Positions 43,378 to 52,869 of a stretch of DNA of 64,000 nucleotides are shown here, in pieces. Both the position numbers and the translations under genes were made by a program. The DNA comes from Pseudomonas sp. UYIF39 (GTDB lineage: Bacteria; Pseudomonadota; Gammaproteobacteria; Pseudomonadales; Pseudomonadaceae), in NCBI RefSeq assembly GCF_029963765.1, contig NZ_JALBYU010000004.1, forward strand, positions 62,001-126,000, read 5' to 3'. Within the stretch, counting starts at the first letter, position 1; every line of letters begins with the position of its first letter. The notes below the pieces were generated by a model. That model was not told the DNA's origin. It worked only from the letters and a program-made list of their open reading frames with translations, and ran no database searches.

Positions 43378-43833
43378 TCAGCTCCGCAGAGCACTGACCA
43401 GTTCCGCCAGCCAAGGCTCGGCGTCGGTTTCCGGCGTCACGCTTTCACTGGCGTCCAGGCGCAGCATGGGCAGGACTTCGCATAGGCCCAGTTCGCCGAA
43501 CAATTCACGCATTTGCTCGCCACCGCCACAAAAGGTGTCGCCATAACTCGCATCGCCCAGACCAATCACGGCGCCCGGCAATCCACGCCAGGCAGCCGGC
43601 AACTGGTCGCGAATGGCGAAATACAACGGTTGCAGGTTGTCCGGCAACTCTCCCATGCCGGTGGTCGAGGTCACCGCCAGGAAAGCTTGGGGGCCAAAGG
43701 CCTGAACATCGGCGAGGCTCGCACGCGGGTTGTGCCAGGTTTCGAAACCCGCAGTTTTTAAAATATTTGCGGCGTGGCGGGCGACTTCTTCAGCCGTGCC
43801 GTACACCGAGCCGGAAAGGATGGCGACTTTCAT
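43378..43833 (-). CDS. Flavodoxin (MioC-like)
   Basis: This 151-residue protein starts MKVAILSGSVYGTAEEVARHA, with the FMN phosphate loop SGSVYGTAEEVA, and has further flavin loops in TSTTGMGELPDNL and GLGDASYGDTFCGGG. It carries FMN and should shuttle low-potential electrons. ATG 43833 is chosen because a longer frame has no ribosome-binding site. Its downstream neighbour on the same strand is the lrgB remnant; upstream a 154-bp gap separates it from the LOV gene in the other direction. PA3435 is the P. aeruginosa equivalent by position. Confidence 0.9.
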   Translation of the reverse strand: MKVAILSGSVYGTAEEVARHAANILKTAGFETWHNPRASLADVQAFGPQAFLAVTSTTGMGELPDNLQPLYFAIRDQLPAAWRGLPGAVIGLGDASYGDTFCGGGEQMRELFGELGLCEVLPMLRLDASESVTPETDAEPWLAELVSALRS

Positions 43834-43987
43834 CAATCTGATCCTGAAGCTGAGTAAAAAGACGGGGGATATTAACAGCCGTGGCAAAAAAGCTGCGATT
43901 GACTCTCAATTAACGCTGACGGCCAGTAGACAGTGCTCAGTGTTCTTCTAAAATGCAGCGCTCAATCAAATTGGAAAGGATTCCCCG

Positions 43988-44464
43988 ATGATTAACGCCC
44001 AACTGCTGCAAATGGTGATCAACGCTTCCAACGACGGCATCGTGATTGCCGAAAAGGCAGGCGAGCAGGACAACATCCTGATTTACGTCAACCCGGCATT
44101 CGAACGCCTGACGGGTTACACCAGCGAAGAAATCCTCTATCAGGATTGCCGTTTTCTTCAGTCCGGTGACCGAGATCAGGAAGCTCTCCCGTTGATTCGC
44201 GAGGCATTGAGCAGTGGCGGTTCCTGCCGGGAAATCCTCAGAAATTACCGCAAGGATGGCACGCCGTTCTGGAACGAACTGTCCCTTTCAACAGTGAAAA
44301 ACCCGGACGACGGACAGACTTATTTCGTCGGTGTGCAGAAAGACGTCACCCTTCAGGTCAAGGCACAGCAGCGAGTCATGCAGTTGGAGACGCAGTTGGC
44401 TGAGGTCCAGGCCGAGCTTGCCGCACTAAAAGCGACGAACGGCAAAAACAAAACGAAGAATTGA
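43988..44464 (+). CDS. Short LOV photoreceptor (PpSB1/PplL-like)
   Basis: This 158-residue protein has a PAS/LOV core whose photoactive cysteine lies at residue 54 in YQDCRFLQSGDRDQ, the short-LOV form of the usual NCRFLQ. NYRKDGTPFWNELSLS and TYFVGVQKDVT complete the flavin pocket. There is no effector domain; a coiled-coil-like tail (VMQLETQLAEVQAELAALK) should mediate dimerisation. It closely resembles the short LOV proteins of P. putida, which form a flavin–cysteine adduct under blue light. AAAGGA lies eight bases before the start. A PilZ-sized hypothetical gene and a LitR-like MerR gene follow. Confidence 0.95.
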   Translation: MINAQLLQMVINASNDGIVIAEKAGEQDNILIYVNPAFERLTGYTSEEILYQDCRFLQSGDRDQEALPLIREALSSGGSCREILRNYRKDGTPFWNELSLSTVKNPDDGQTYFVGVQKDVTLQVKAQQRVMQLETQLAEVQAELAALKATNGKNKTKN

Positions 44465-44518
44465 TTGTCATTAACTACAATCACCAGTGACTTTGTAACT
44501 ATTTCTGTCGAGCGGATC

Positions 44519-45124
44519 ATGCAACGCGACGCACTCCTGACCCAGGATGAGCTGGATTTTATCCAGACCATGCAACATAACCCGCAACTCAATGTGCGGG
44601 ATGCGACGTCGAGCCTGCTCGTCAACGGTGGTTCGCAGATCCGTGACCTGCTCACGCGCCTTGCCGCTCATGAACAAGTCACCATCCAGGCCAACTTCGA
44701 AAATCAACAAATGACTTTCCCGCTGCACCTGGTGGAAGACGAGTTTCACGCGATGCATTTACGCCTTGGCGTCCCCAGTATCTATGAGGACGGACCGATG
44801 GTCCGGCCATGGCGCCTGGTACTCGAAGAACCGGTAGCGCTGGAAAATGCCAGTGGCCAACCCGGTACGATGTGGGTGCACGAAGTGTCGTTCAAAGGGG
44901 TCTTGCTTGAAGTTCGCAACAAGACCAAACCGCCAAAACATTTCGCCTTGTGGTTCAGCCCGTCAGGCTATGAGCGCATCGCGTTGCGCGGCACCTTCGA
45001 GAAAGAAACCGAGAACGGCTTCTTTGCCTATCAGTTGAATCAGGGTGACAAGGACGAAACCGAGCGTCTGCGCCAGTACATCCTTCAACAGCATCGGCTG
45101 ACGCATCCGGCCATGCATCTCTGA
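44519..45124 (+). CDS. Conserved hypothetical protein between LOV and LitR genes
   Basis: This 201-residue protein, MQRDALLTQDELDFIQTMQH, begins at ATG 44519, 54 bases after the LOV gene on the same strand, with GAGCGG close by. I do not recognise a domain with certainty. The arrangement of beta strands (HEQVTIQANFENQQMTFPLHL, VHEVSFKGVLLEV) recalls PilZ-like barrels, but no RxxxR and DxSxxG pair is present. It has no signal peptide or membrane helix. It ends two bases before the end of the convergent LitR-like gene. Co-transcription with the LOV gene is likely, so a light-related role is possible. Confidence 0.75.
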   Translation: MQRDALLTQDELDFIQTMQHNPQLNVRDATSSLLVNGGSQIRDLLTRLAAHEQVTIQANFENQQMTFPLHLVEDEFHAMHLRLGVPSIYEDGPMVRPWRLVLEEPVALENASGQPGTMWVHEVSFKGVLLEVRNKTKPPKHFALWFSPSGYERIALRGTFEKETENGFFAYQLNQGDKDETERLRQYILQQHRLTHPAMHL

Positions 45125-45125
45125 T

Positions 45126-46085
45126 TCAAGTGTCCGGGTTGCCTGTCAGGAGATGTTTCAAACGCTGACGCATGACCAATCCTTCGTTACCCAGACATCC
45201 AATCGACGATCCAGCCAGGCTTTCCTGCACCAGAACGGACGCATTCCCCGCCAGCATCAACTGACAATCCAGGCTCAAGGCCAGTCGATTCAATCGCCGT
45301 GGCAACTCGGGCGCAGGCGCGTGATTGGAAACCAGCACCAGCGCCTGGGGTTTGACTCTTTCGCAGACCAGGGTCAATTCATCGAATGGCTGACCGACAG
45401 CCAACACTTGGATAGCCGAATCGACACTGCTCAGAAACAGCGCAGTTACCAGCACTTCGAGTTCACGACACTGATCGTTGAGGGCGCAGACAATCACCCG
45501 TCGCGGCTGCAGGACACGCACCAGCAGCAGGCGTTGCAACACTCGAGAACGCAGAAAAACATCCAGGAAAAACCACTCGCTGGCCTGGCCGAATGCTTCA
45601 TGGCGCTGCAGTAATTGCTTCCAGAGTGGAAGCAGAATGTCCTGAAACACGACAGTCAGGGGATAACTGGAAAAGATCAGTCCATAGGCCTGTTCCAGTT
45701 GAACCTCGTCAAAGGCATTCACCGCCGCCTGAACCTGTTGCTGCCATTGCGTGTGGTCAGCGTGTACGAACTCATTCGGGATGATGTGCGACAGGACCTG
45801 AAGCGGTGCAATCCTGGCCAGGATCTTGCCGACTTTACTGACAGCAACGCCGCGTTCAATCCAGCCAAGGATGCTGCGGACTCGATCGATATCGGTCATC
45901 GAATACAGTCGGTGCCCACTTTCCGTGCGCCTGGGCTGTATCAGCCCATAGCGGCGTTCCCATGCACGTAGCGTGACCGGGTTGACCCCGGTCAAGCGCG
46001 CCACTTCGCGAATCGGAAACAGTTCTTCCTGCTCGAGAGGAAGACTGTGCGGCAACCGAGGGGCAACGTCAGTCAGGACAGGCAT
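45126..46085 (-). CDS. LitR/CarH-like MerR-family regulator lacking the B12-binding motif
   Basis: This 319-residue protein has the MerR helix-turn-helix at about residues 22-60 (FPIREVARLTGVNPVTLRAWERRYGLIQPRRTESGHRLY), then a four-helix bundle and Rossmann-like domain as in CarH/LitR. The cobalamin motif DxHxxG of those proteins reads NDQCREL, with cysteine in place of histidine, so it cannot bind B12 in the usual way. P. putida has LitR homologues of this kind that respond to blue light together with a short LOV protein; this gene lies next to such a LOV gene. It is divergent from the ABM membrane protein gene, which may be a target. Confidence 0.88.
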   Translation of the reverse strand: MPVLTDVAPRLPHSLPLEQEELFPIREVARLTGVNPVTLRAWERRYGLIQPRRTESGHRLYSMTDIDRVRSILGWIERGVAVSKVGKILARIAPLQVLSHIIPNEFVHADHTQWQQQVQAAVNAFDEVQLEQAYGLIFSSYPLTVVFQDILLPLWKQLLQRHEAFGQASEWFFLDVFLRSRVLQRLLLVRVLQPRRVIVCALNDQCRELEVLVTALFLSSVDSAIQVLAVGQPFDELTLVCERVKPQALVLVSNHAPAPELPRRLNRLALSLDCQLMLAGNASVLVQESLAGSSIGCLGNEGLVMRQRLKHLLTGNPDT

Positions 46086-46296
46086 TTTATAGGTCTACTT
46101 CCATGTATAAATTGGATCCCATTCTACCTCTCCAGCCCCCATACCCTTCAAGACGTTGGTGGTGGTGAATATCACTGACGTACCCGGCAGAATCAGGAAT
46201 AATCCTTGCTTGTTCCAAGACGCAGCCCACCACCCCGGCGCTGCGCCTGGCGAAACTCCTATCCGGAGCGACGCGATTGTCATACGGAGATACAAA

Positions 46297-46866
46297 ATGT
46301 CTACTTCACCCGTCACGCTGATGGTTGCGCGCCGCGTCGCCGATGGGCGTTATCAAGACCTGATCGCCTGGTTGCGCGAAGGCGAACAACTGGCCACCGA
46401 TTTTCCCGGCTACCTCGGTTCTGGCGTGCTCGCTCCGCCGCCCGACGATGACGAATTCCAGATTATTTTCCGCTTTGCCGACGAGCAGACGCTGCACGCC
46501 TGGGAGCATTCCGCCTCGCGCACCGCATGGCTGGCACGCGGCAGTGACTTGTTTGCCCATCCAACGGAACATCGTGTCAGCGGCATCGAAGGCTGGTTCG
46601 GCGCGGCCGGCCAGCGCCCACCACGCTGGAAACAGGCCGTGGCGATCTGGCTGGCGTTTTTTCCTGTTTCCCTGCTGTTCAACTTTGTCCTCGGGCCGTT
46701 GCTGAGCGACATGGGTCTGCTGAGCAGGGTGTTCATCAGCACCTTGTGCCTGACCCCGCTGATGGTCTACTTCTTCATTCCGCTGTCGACCCGCCTGCTG
46801 GCCAGCTGGCTTAACACCACGCCGCAACGGACGCTGCCCGCCGAGCCTTCAACGCAGAATCTCTAG
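46297..46866 (+). CDS. ABM-domain (antibiotic biosynthesis monooxygenase-like) membrane protein
   Basis: This 189-residue protein starts at ATG 46297 with CGGAGA upstream. Its first half is a ferredoxin-like ABM fold (TLMVARRVADGRYQDLIAWLREGEQLATDFPGYLGSGVL...IIFRFADEQTLHAWEHS). Its second half has two hydrophobic helices (WLAFFPVSLLFNFVLGPLL and VFISTLCLTPLMVYFFIPL). The arrangement is of a membrane-anchored ABM protein; the function is unknown. It is divergent from the LitR-like regulator with a 211-bp gap and is followed, after 72 bases, by the folM–folE–folX cluster. Confidence 0.82.
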   Translation: MSTSPVTLMVARRVADGRYQDLIAWLREGEQLATDFPGYLGSGVLAPPPDDDEFQIIFRFADEQTLHAWEHSASRTAWLARGSDLFAHPTEHRVSGIEGWFGAAGQRPPRWKQAVAIWLAFFPVSLLFNFVLGPLLSDMGLLSRVFISTLCLTPLMVYFFIPLSTRLLASWLNTTPQRTLPAEPSTQNL

Positions 46867-46938
46867 GCCTGACACCACAATAGGTGTACGCCTCTCGTCG
46901 CTGGTATAGTTTTGCTCTTACCGCGACGCGAGCCATTC

Positions 46939-47649
46939 ATGACCTCTTTCGTAGCCCCGATCCTCATCACCGGTGCCGGCCAACGTGTTGGCCTGCACTG
47001 TGCGCAGCGTTTGCTCGAGGATGGCCAGCCGGTGATCTTCAGCTACCGCAGCGAACGCCCCGGCGTGCAAGTTCTGCGCGACCTGGGGGCGACCGCGGTG
47101 TTTGCCGACTTCTCCACTGAAGCCGGGATCTTCGCCTTCATCAGCGAACTGAAAAACCACACCGACAGCCTGCGGGCGATTGTCCATAACGCCTCCGAAT
47201 GGCTGGCCGAAACCCCGGACACCGACGCCGCAGCCTTCACCCGCATGTTCAACGTCCACATGCTGGCGCCCTACCTGATCAATCTTCATTGTGCCGACTT
47301 GCTGCAACGCTCAAATCCCGCCGACATCGTGCACATCAGCGACGACGTGACCCGCAAGGGCAGCAGCAAGCACATTGGCTACTGCGCCAGCAAAGCCGGG
47401 CTCGACAGCCTCACCCTGTCCTTCGCCGCGAAATACGCGCCGACAATCAAGGTCAACGGTATCGCGCCAGCCCTGCTAATGTTCAACCCCGACGACGACG
47501 CGGCGTACCGCGCCAAGGCACTGGCCAAGTCCGCACTGGGTATCGAACCCGGCTGCGAAGTGATCTACCAGAGCCTGCGTTATTTACTCGAAAACCCTTA
47601 TGTCACCGGCACGACCCTGACCGTCAACGGCGGACGGCACATCAAATAA
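46939..47649 (+). CDS. folM: Dihydromonapterin reductase (SDR)
   Basis: This 236-residue short-chain dehydrogenase has [28 protein letters not shown] (the NNAS site), the catalytic [12 protein letters not shown] and VNGIAPAL. The length and the neighbours folE and folX fit FolM, which reduces dihydromonapterin to tetrahydromonapterin, the cofactor of phenylalanine hydroxylase in pseudomonads. It starts at ATG 46939; the folE gene begins 22 bases after its stop. Confidence 0.92.
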   Translation: MTSFVAPILITGAGQRVGLHCAQRLLEDGQPVIFSYRSERPGVQVLRDLGATAVFADFSTEAGIFAFISELKNHTDSLRAIVHNASEWLAETPDTDAAAFTRMFNVHMLAPYLINLHCADLLQRSNPADIVHISDDVTRKGSSKHIGYCASKAGLDSLTLSFAAKYAPTIKVNGIAPALLMFNPDDDAAYRAKALAKSALGIEPGCEVIYQSLRYLLENPYVTGTTLTVNGGRHIK

Positions 47650-47671
47650 GCGGCCCCCGCGAGGATGTTCC

Positions 47672-48247
47672 ATGACGTTATCCCTGCCCCAGAACACCCT
47701 GTCCCAGAGCTATCGCGAGATCCTCATCGGCCTTGGTGAAAACCCCGACCGCGAGGGCCTGCAAGACACCCCGGCTCGCGCGGCAAAAGCCATGCAGTAC
47801 CTCTGCCATGGTTATGAGCAAAGTGTCGAAGAGATCGTCAACGGCGCGCTGTTCGCTTCCGACAACGATGAAATGATCATCGTCGACAACATCGAGCTGT
47901 ACTCGCTCTGCGAACATCACATGCTGCCCTTCATTGGCAAGGCGCATGTGGCTTATATTCCAACGGGCAAGGTGCTGGGCCTGTCGAAGATTGCACGACT
48001 GGTGGACATGTTCGCCCGTCGCCTGCAAATCCAGGAAAACCTCACCCGGCAAATCGCCGACGCGGTGCAGCAAGTGACCGGTGCGGCGGGCGTCGCGGTG
48101 GTCATCGAAGCCAAGCACATGTGCATGATGATGCGCGGCGTCGAGAAACAGAATTCGACCATGAACACCTCGGTGATGCTCGGCGCCTTCCGCGAGTCGA
48201 GCAACACCCGCCAGGAGTTCCTGCAATTGATTGGACGGAGCAAGTAG
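47672..48247 (+). CDS. folE: GTP cyclohydrolase I
   Basis: This 191-residue enzyme makes 7,8-dihydroneopterin triphosphate from GTP. It has [22 protein letters not shown] with the zinc-binding CEHH, the second zinc cysteine in [10 protein letters not shown], and the family N-terminus [22 protein letters not shown] precedes ATG 47672. It lies between folM and folX, with 22 and 2 bases separating it from them, so the three are an operon. Unlike a general folate gene, this grouping points to monapterin synthesis. Confidence 0.96.
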   Translation: MTLSLPQNTLSQSYREILIGLGENPDREGLQDTPARAAKAMQYLCHGYEQSVEEIVNGALFASDNDEMIIVDNIELYSLCEHHMLPFIGKAHVAYIPTGKVLGLSKIARLVDMFARRLQIQENLTRQIADAVQQVTGAAGVAVVIEAKHMCMMMRGVEKQNSTMNTSVMLGAFRESSNTRQEFLQLIGRSK

Positions 48248-48249
48248 CA

Positions 48250-48621
48250 ATGCCACAACTTCAACCAGGAACGGCACGCATCCGGGTCAAGGACCTGTGC
48301 CTGCGGACCTTCATCGGGATCAACGAGGATGAAATCCTCAACAAGCAGGATGTACTGATCAACCTGACCATCCTGTATGCCGCTCAAGAAGCGGTGCGTG
48401 ACAACGACATCGATCACGCGCTGAATTACCGCACCATCACCAAGGCGATCATCGCCCACGTGGAAGGCAATCGCTTCGCCCTGCTCGAACGCCTGACCCA
48501 GGAGATCCTCGATCTGGTCATGGCCAACGAGTCGGTGCTGTACGCCGAGGTCGAAGTCGACAAGCCCCACGCCCTGCGATTCGCCGAGTCGGTATCCATT
48601 ACGCTTGCAGCGAGCCGCTGA
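48250..48621 (+). CDS. folX: Dihydroneopterin triphosphate 2'-epimerase
   Basis: This 123-residue enzyme of the FolB/FolX fold has [37 protein letters not shown] and [13 protein letters not shown]. The grouping with folM and folE distinguishes it from FolB: it epimerises dihydroneopterin triphosphate to dihydromonapterin triphosphate. It starts two bases after the folE stop, and the translation is probably coupled. Confidence 0.93.
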   Translation: MPQLQPGTARIRVKDLCLRTFIGINEDEILNKQDVLINLTILYAAQEAVRDNDIDHALNYRTITKAIIAHVEGNRFALLERLTQEILDLVMANESVLYAEVEVDKPHALRFAESVSITLAASR

Positions 48622-48688
48622 CCGCGTCTGGCGCATTGCTCGTCAGACTTTTATCATCCGCGCACGATTTGATTGCACAGAGCCCGCC

Positions 48689-48985
48689 ATGACCGATCAA
48701 CAACGCCTGGAACTCGAAGCCGCCGCCTTTCGCCGGCTGGTCGCCCACCTGGACAGCCGCAAGGATGTGCAGAACATCGACCTGATGAACCTCTCCGGTT
48801 TCTGCCGTAACTGCTTATCCAAGTGGTACAAGGCCGCTGCCGATGAACGCCAGATCGAGGTCAGCCTCGATGACGCCCGCGAAGTGGTTTACGGCATGCC
48901 GTACGCTGAGTGGAAAGCCCAATACCAGCAAGAAGCCAACGCCGAACAACAATCGGCGTTCGCCAAAGGAAAACCCAATGAGTGA
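48689..48985 (+). CDS. DUF1244 family protein
   Basis: This 98-residue protein, MTDQQRLELEAAAFRRLVAHL, has NLSGFCRNCLSKWYKAAADERQ and YGMPYAEWKAQYQ, typical of DUF1244. The family is a small helical protein with no proven function. It begins 67 bases after folX and overlaps the next gene by eight bases. The cysteine pair CRNC is conserved in the family. Confidence 0.9.
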   Translation: MTDQQRLELEAAAFRRLVAHLDSRKDVQNIDLMNLSGFCRNCLSKWYKAAADERQIEVSLDDAREVVYGMPYAEWKAQYQQEANAEQQSAFAKGKPNE

Positions 48986-49316
48986 TTTGAACACCCTGCG
49001 CGCCAGCCTCAAGAGCGGCGAACACGTTTTTGCCGACACCCTGGCCTTCATCGCCGCCGGCTACGACTATCAGCCTCAGGCTTTCAACAACGGCGGCGTG
49101 GATAACGCAGCCGGGCAGAACGAAGGCTCGTGCAAGACCCTGGGTCTGGCGCTGCTGGAAGGCTTGAGCGATGAAGAAGCGCTGTTGGCGTTCGGCGAAC
49201 ATTACCGTTCGGTGGTGGCGACGCCTGAGGGCAGCGATCACGGCAATATCCGCGCGCTGATTGCTCATGGCCTGGCCGGTGTGAAGTTCACTCAACAGCC
49301 GCTGACTCGCCGCTGA
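48978..49316 (+). CDS. HopJ-family protein
   Basis: This 112-residue protein has RASLKSGEHVFADTLAFIAAGYDYQPQAFNNGGVDNAAGQNEGSCKTLGLALLEGLSDEEALLAFGEHYRSV, the standard HopJ type III effector family. It is widespread in bacteria without a type III system, so an effector role is doubtful. It starts inside the DUF1244 gene (ATG 48978, overlap eight bases). It ends in an 11-base triplicated repeat, CCGCTGACTCG. Confidence 0.9.
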   Translation: MSDLNTLRASLKSGEHVFADTLAFIAAGYDYQPQAFNNGGVDNAAGQNEGSCKTLGLALLEGLSDEEALLAFGEHYRSVVATPEGSDHGNIRALIAHGLAGVKFTQQPLTRR

Positions 49317-49330
49317 CTCGCCGCTGATTC
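49299..49330 (+). repeat. Three short tandem repeats at the HopJ stop codon
   Basis: CCGCTGACTCG occurs at 49299-49309 and 49310-49320, and with one change at 49321. The HopJ stop codon lies in the second copy, so slippage could alter the C terminus. Confidence 0.7.
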
Positions 49331-49462
49331 AACACCTGCGCCAACACCCGTAAATCACATCCCGACTTTTAAGATTGACCCGGCAACTTTATTTCGTTTG
49401 CCGGGCACCGCTGCTCACGGCTTAGATAAAAAGAAGCATCCCTTCTTCTGAGTCAGGTATCC

Positions 49463-50713
49463 ATGAGCAGCGAAACCATCAGCCAGTCGATCAACATCGT
49501 TCATCCCGTCACGCTCAGCCACGGCAAAAATGCCGAAGTCTGGGACACCGATGGCAAACGCTACATCGACTTCGTCGGCGGCATCGGCGTACTGAACCTC
49601 GGCCATTGCCATCCGCGCGTCGTCGAGGCCATTCGCGAACAAGCAACCCGGCTGACCCACTACGCGTTCAACGCCGCTCCGCATGCGCCCTACATCGAAC
49701 TGATGGATCGTCTCACCGCGTTTATTCCGGTGGACTACCCGGTCAGCGGCATGCTCACCAACAGCGGCGCAGAAGCGGCGGAAAACGCCCTGAAGATCGT
49801 GCGTGGCGCCACCGGTCGCACGGCCGTCATCGCCTTTGACGGCGCCTTCCATGGCCGCACCCTCGCCACGCTCAACCTCAACGGCAAAGTTGCGCCCTAC
49901 AAACAGAAAGTCGGCGTGCTGCCGGGTCCGGTTTTTCACCTGCCCTTCCCGAGCAAGGACAACGGCGTGACCTGCGCCGAGGCCCTGAAGGCCATGGACC
50001 GGCTGTTCAGCGTCGAGATCGACGTCGATGACGTCGCCTGTTTTATCGTCGAACCGGTGCAGGGTGAATCGGGCTTCCTGACGCTGGACGTGGAGTTTGC
50101 CCAAGCGCTACGTCGCTTTTGTGATGAAAAAAACATCCTGCTGATCGCTGATGAAATCCAGTCCGGCTTCGGTCGCACCGGCCAGCGTTTTGCATTTTCG
50201 CGACTGGGCATTGAGCCGGACCTGATCCTGCTGGGCAAAAGCATCGCCGGCGGTGTGCCGCTGGGTGCGGTGGTCGGGCGCAAGTCACTGCTCGACACCT
50301 TGCCCAAGGGCGGACTGGGCGGCACCTATTCGGGCAACCCGATTGCCTGCGCCGCGGCACTGGCGACCCTGGACGAAATGACCGATGCAAACCTGCATGC
50401 CTGGGGCTCGCAACAGGAAGAAGCCATCGTCAGCCGCTACGAGGCCTGGCGCGCGAACAAGCTTTGCGCGTTTCTGGGCCGCTTGACCGGCGTCGGTGCG
50501 ATGCGCGGCATCGAGCTGACCAATGCCGACGGCACACCGGCCTCGGCGCAGTTGACGCAGCTGCTGGCGCTTGCGCGAGACGCGGGCTTGCTGCTGATGC
50601 CCAGCGGTAAATCGCGACACATCATTCGGCTTCTGGCGCCGTTGACCACCGAGGCGGCTGTGCTGGAGGAAGGGCTGGATATCCTCGAGGCGTGCTTCGC
50701 AAAGCTGTCCTGA
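49463..50713 (+). CDS. Class III PLP aminotransferase, GABA/2-aminoadipate type
   Basis: This 416-residue enzyme has the fold of omega-amino acid transaminases: VWDTDGKRYIDFVGGIGVLNLGHCHP, LTNSGAEAAENALKIVRGATGR, ADEIQSGFGRTG, and the pyridoxal lysine in LLGKSIAGGVPLGAV. The overall length and the IRLLAPLTTEAAVLEEGLDIL ending place it near 4-aminobutyrate and 2-aminoadipate aminotransferases, the latter known in P. putida lysine breakdown. The substrate is not settled by sequence. It stands alone and ends at a shared terminator facing trxB. Confidence 0.9.
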   Translation: MSSETISQSINIVHPVTLSHGKNAEVWDTDGKRYIDFVGGIGVLNLGHCHPRVVEAIREQATRLTHYAFNAAPHAPYIELMDRLTAFIPVDYPVSGMLTNSGAEAAENALKIVRGATGRTAVIAFDGAFHGRTLATLNLNGKVAPYKQKVGVLPGPVFHLPFPSKDNGVTCAEALKAMDRLFSVEIDVDDVACFIVEPVQGESGFLTLDVEFAQALRRFCDEKNILLIADEIQSGFGRTGQRFAFSRLGIEPDLILLGKSIAGGVPLGAVVGRKSLLDTLPKGGLGGTYSGNPIACAAALATLDEMTDANLHAWGSQQEEAIVSRYEAWRANKLCAFLGRLTGVGAMRGIELTNADGTPASAQLTQLLALARDAGLLLMPSGKSRHIIRLLAPLTTEAAVLEEGLDILEACFAKLS

Positions 50714-50733
50714 CAATTTGAATCTGCGCGCAC

Positions 50734-50760
50734 AAAAAAACCGGCCGAGGCCGGTTTTTT
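50734..50760. terminator. Bidirectional intrinsic terminator between the aminotransferase and trxB
   Basis: A GC-rich stem (CCGGCC with GGCCGG, 50741-50754) is flanked by A and T runs on both sides, so it terminates both converging genes. Confidence 0.9.
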
Positions 50761-50779
50761 AGTTTCTACAGAATCAGAA

Positions 50780-52052
<1,273 letters not shown>

Positions 52053-52805
52053 ATGCCCGCCCCCGTTCTGTCCGGCCCGCAATACCTGCGCGAAGGCCTC
52101 AAGTTGGTCCTGAGCCCAAGCCTGCGTTTGTTTGTGCTGTTGCCGCTGGTGATCAACCTGGTGCTGTTCGTCGGATTGATCTACCTGGCCAGCCATCAAT
52201 TCAGCCTGTGGGTCGATACGTTGATGCCGTCCCTGCCCGACTGGCTGAGTTTCCTCAGTTATGTGCTCTGGCCACTATTCGTGGTGCTGGTGGTGTTGAT
52301 GGTGTTCTTCACCTTCACCATGCTGGCCAACGTCATTGCCGCGCCATTCAACGGTTTCCTCGCGGAAAAAGTCGAAGTCGTGGTGCGCGGCACCGACGAC
52401 TTCCCGTCCTTCAGCTGGGGCGAACTGATCGCCATGATCCCCCGCACCCTGGCCCGGGAAATGCGCAAACTCGGCTACTTCCTGCCGCGCGCCATCGGGC
52501 TGTTCATCCTCTCGTTCATCCCGGTGGTGAACATCATCGCCGCGCCGCTATGGCTGCTGTTCGGGGTATGGATGATGGCGATCCAGTACATCGACTACCC
52601 GGCGGATAACCACAAACTGGGCTGGAACGAGATGCTCGCATGGCTGCGGCAAAAGCGCTGGCAGAGCATGAGTTTTGGCGGGATCGTGTATCTGGTGCTG
52701 CTGATTCCGGTGGTCAACATCCTGATGATGCCGGCCGCCGTCGCGGGTGCGACCTTGTTCTGGGTGCGCGAGCGCGGCGCGGAAAACCTGGTAGTTCAGC
52801 GCTGA
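52053..52805 (+). CDS. cysZ: CysZ sulfate transporter
   Basis: This 250-residue inner-membrane protein has [22 protein letters not shown] and the family motif [16 protein letters not shown]. It has several hydrophobic helices ([40 protein letters not shown], and a C-terminal pair). CysZ family members take up sulfate for cysteine synthesis. GGAG lies 8 bases before ATG 52053. The sulfate-activation genes cysD and cysNC lie 7-10 kb away in the same window, which agrees with its role. Confidence 0.93.
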   Translation: MPAPVLSGPQYLREGLKLVLSPSLRLFVLLPLVINLVLFVGLIYLASHQFSLWVDTLMPSLPDWLSFLSYVLWPLFVVLVVLMVFFTFTMLANVIAAPFNGFLAEKVEVVVRGTDDFPSFSWGELIAMIPRTLAREMRKLGYFLPRAIGLFILSFIPVVNIIAAPLWLLFGVWMMAIQYIDYPADNHKLGWNEMLAWLRQKRWQSMSFGGIVYLVLLIPVVNILMMPAAVAGATLFWVRERGAENLVVQR

Positions 52806-52869
52806 CTCGGTCACAAATCCATCATCCCACCGTCACACTGACGACATGGCCTCAGCCGACACTGAGGTC

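Noticed and set aside
44519..45124. PilZ domain in the protein between LOV and LitR
   Set aside because: The strand pattern is suggestive, but neither the RxxxR nor the D/NxSxxG c-di-GMP motif is present, so the family is not assigned.
49379..49405. Hairpin CCCGGCAA/TTGCCGGG after the HopJ gene
   Set aside because: The stem is 8 bp with a long loop and no T run; it could be a weak terminator, but the evidence is too slight.
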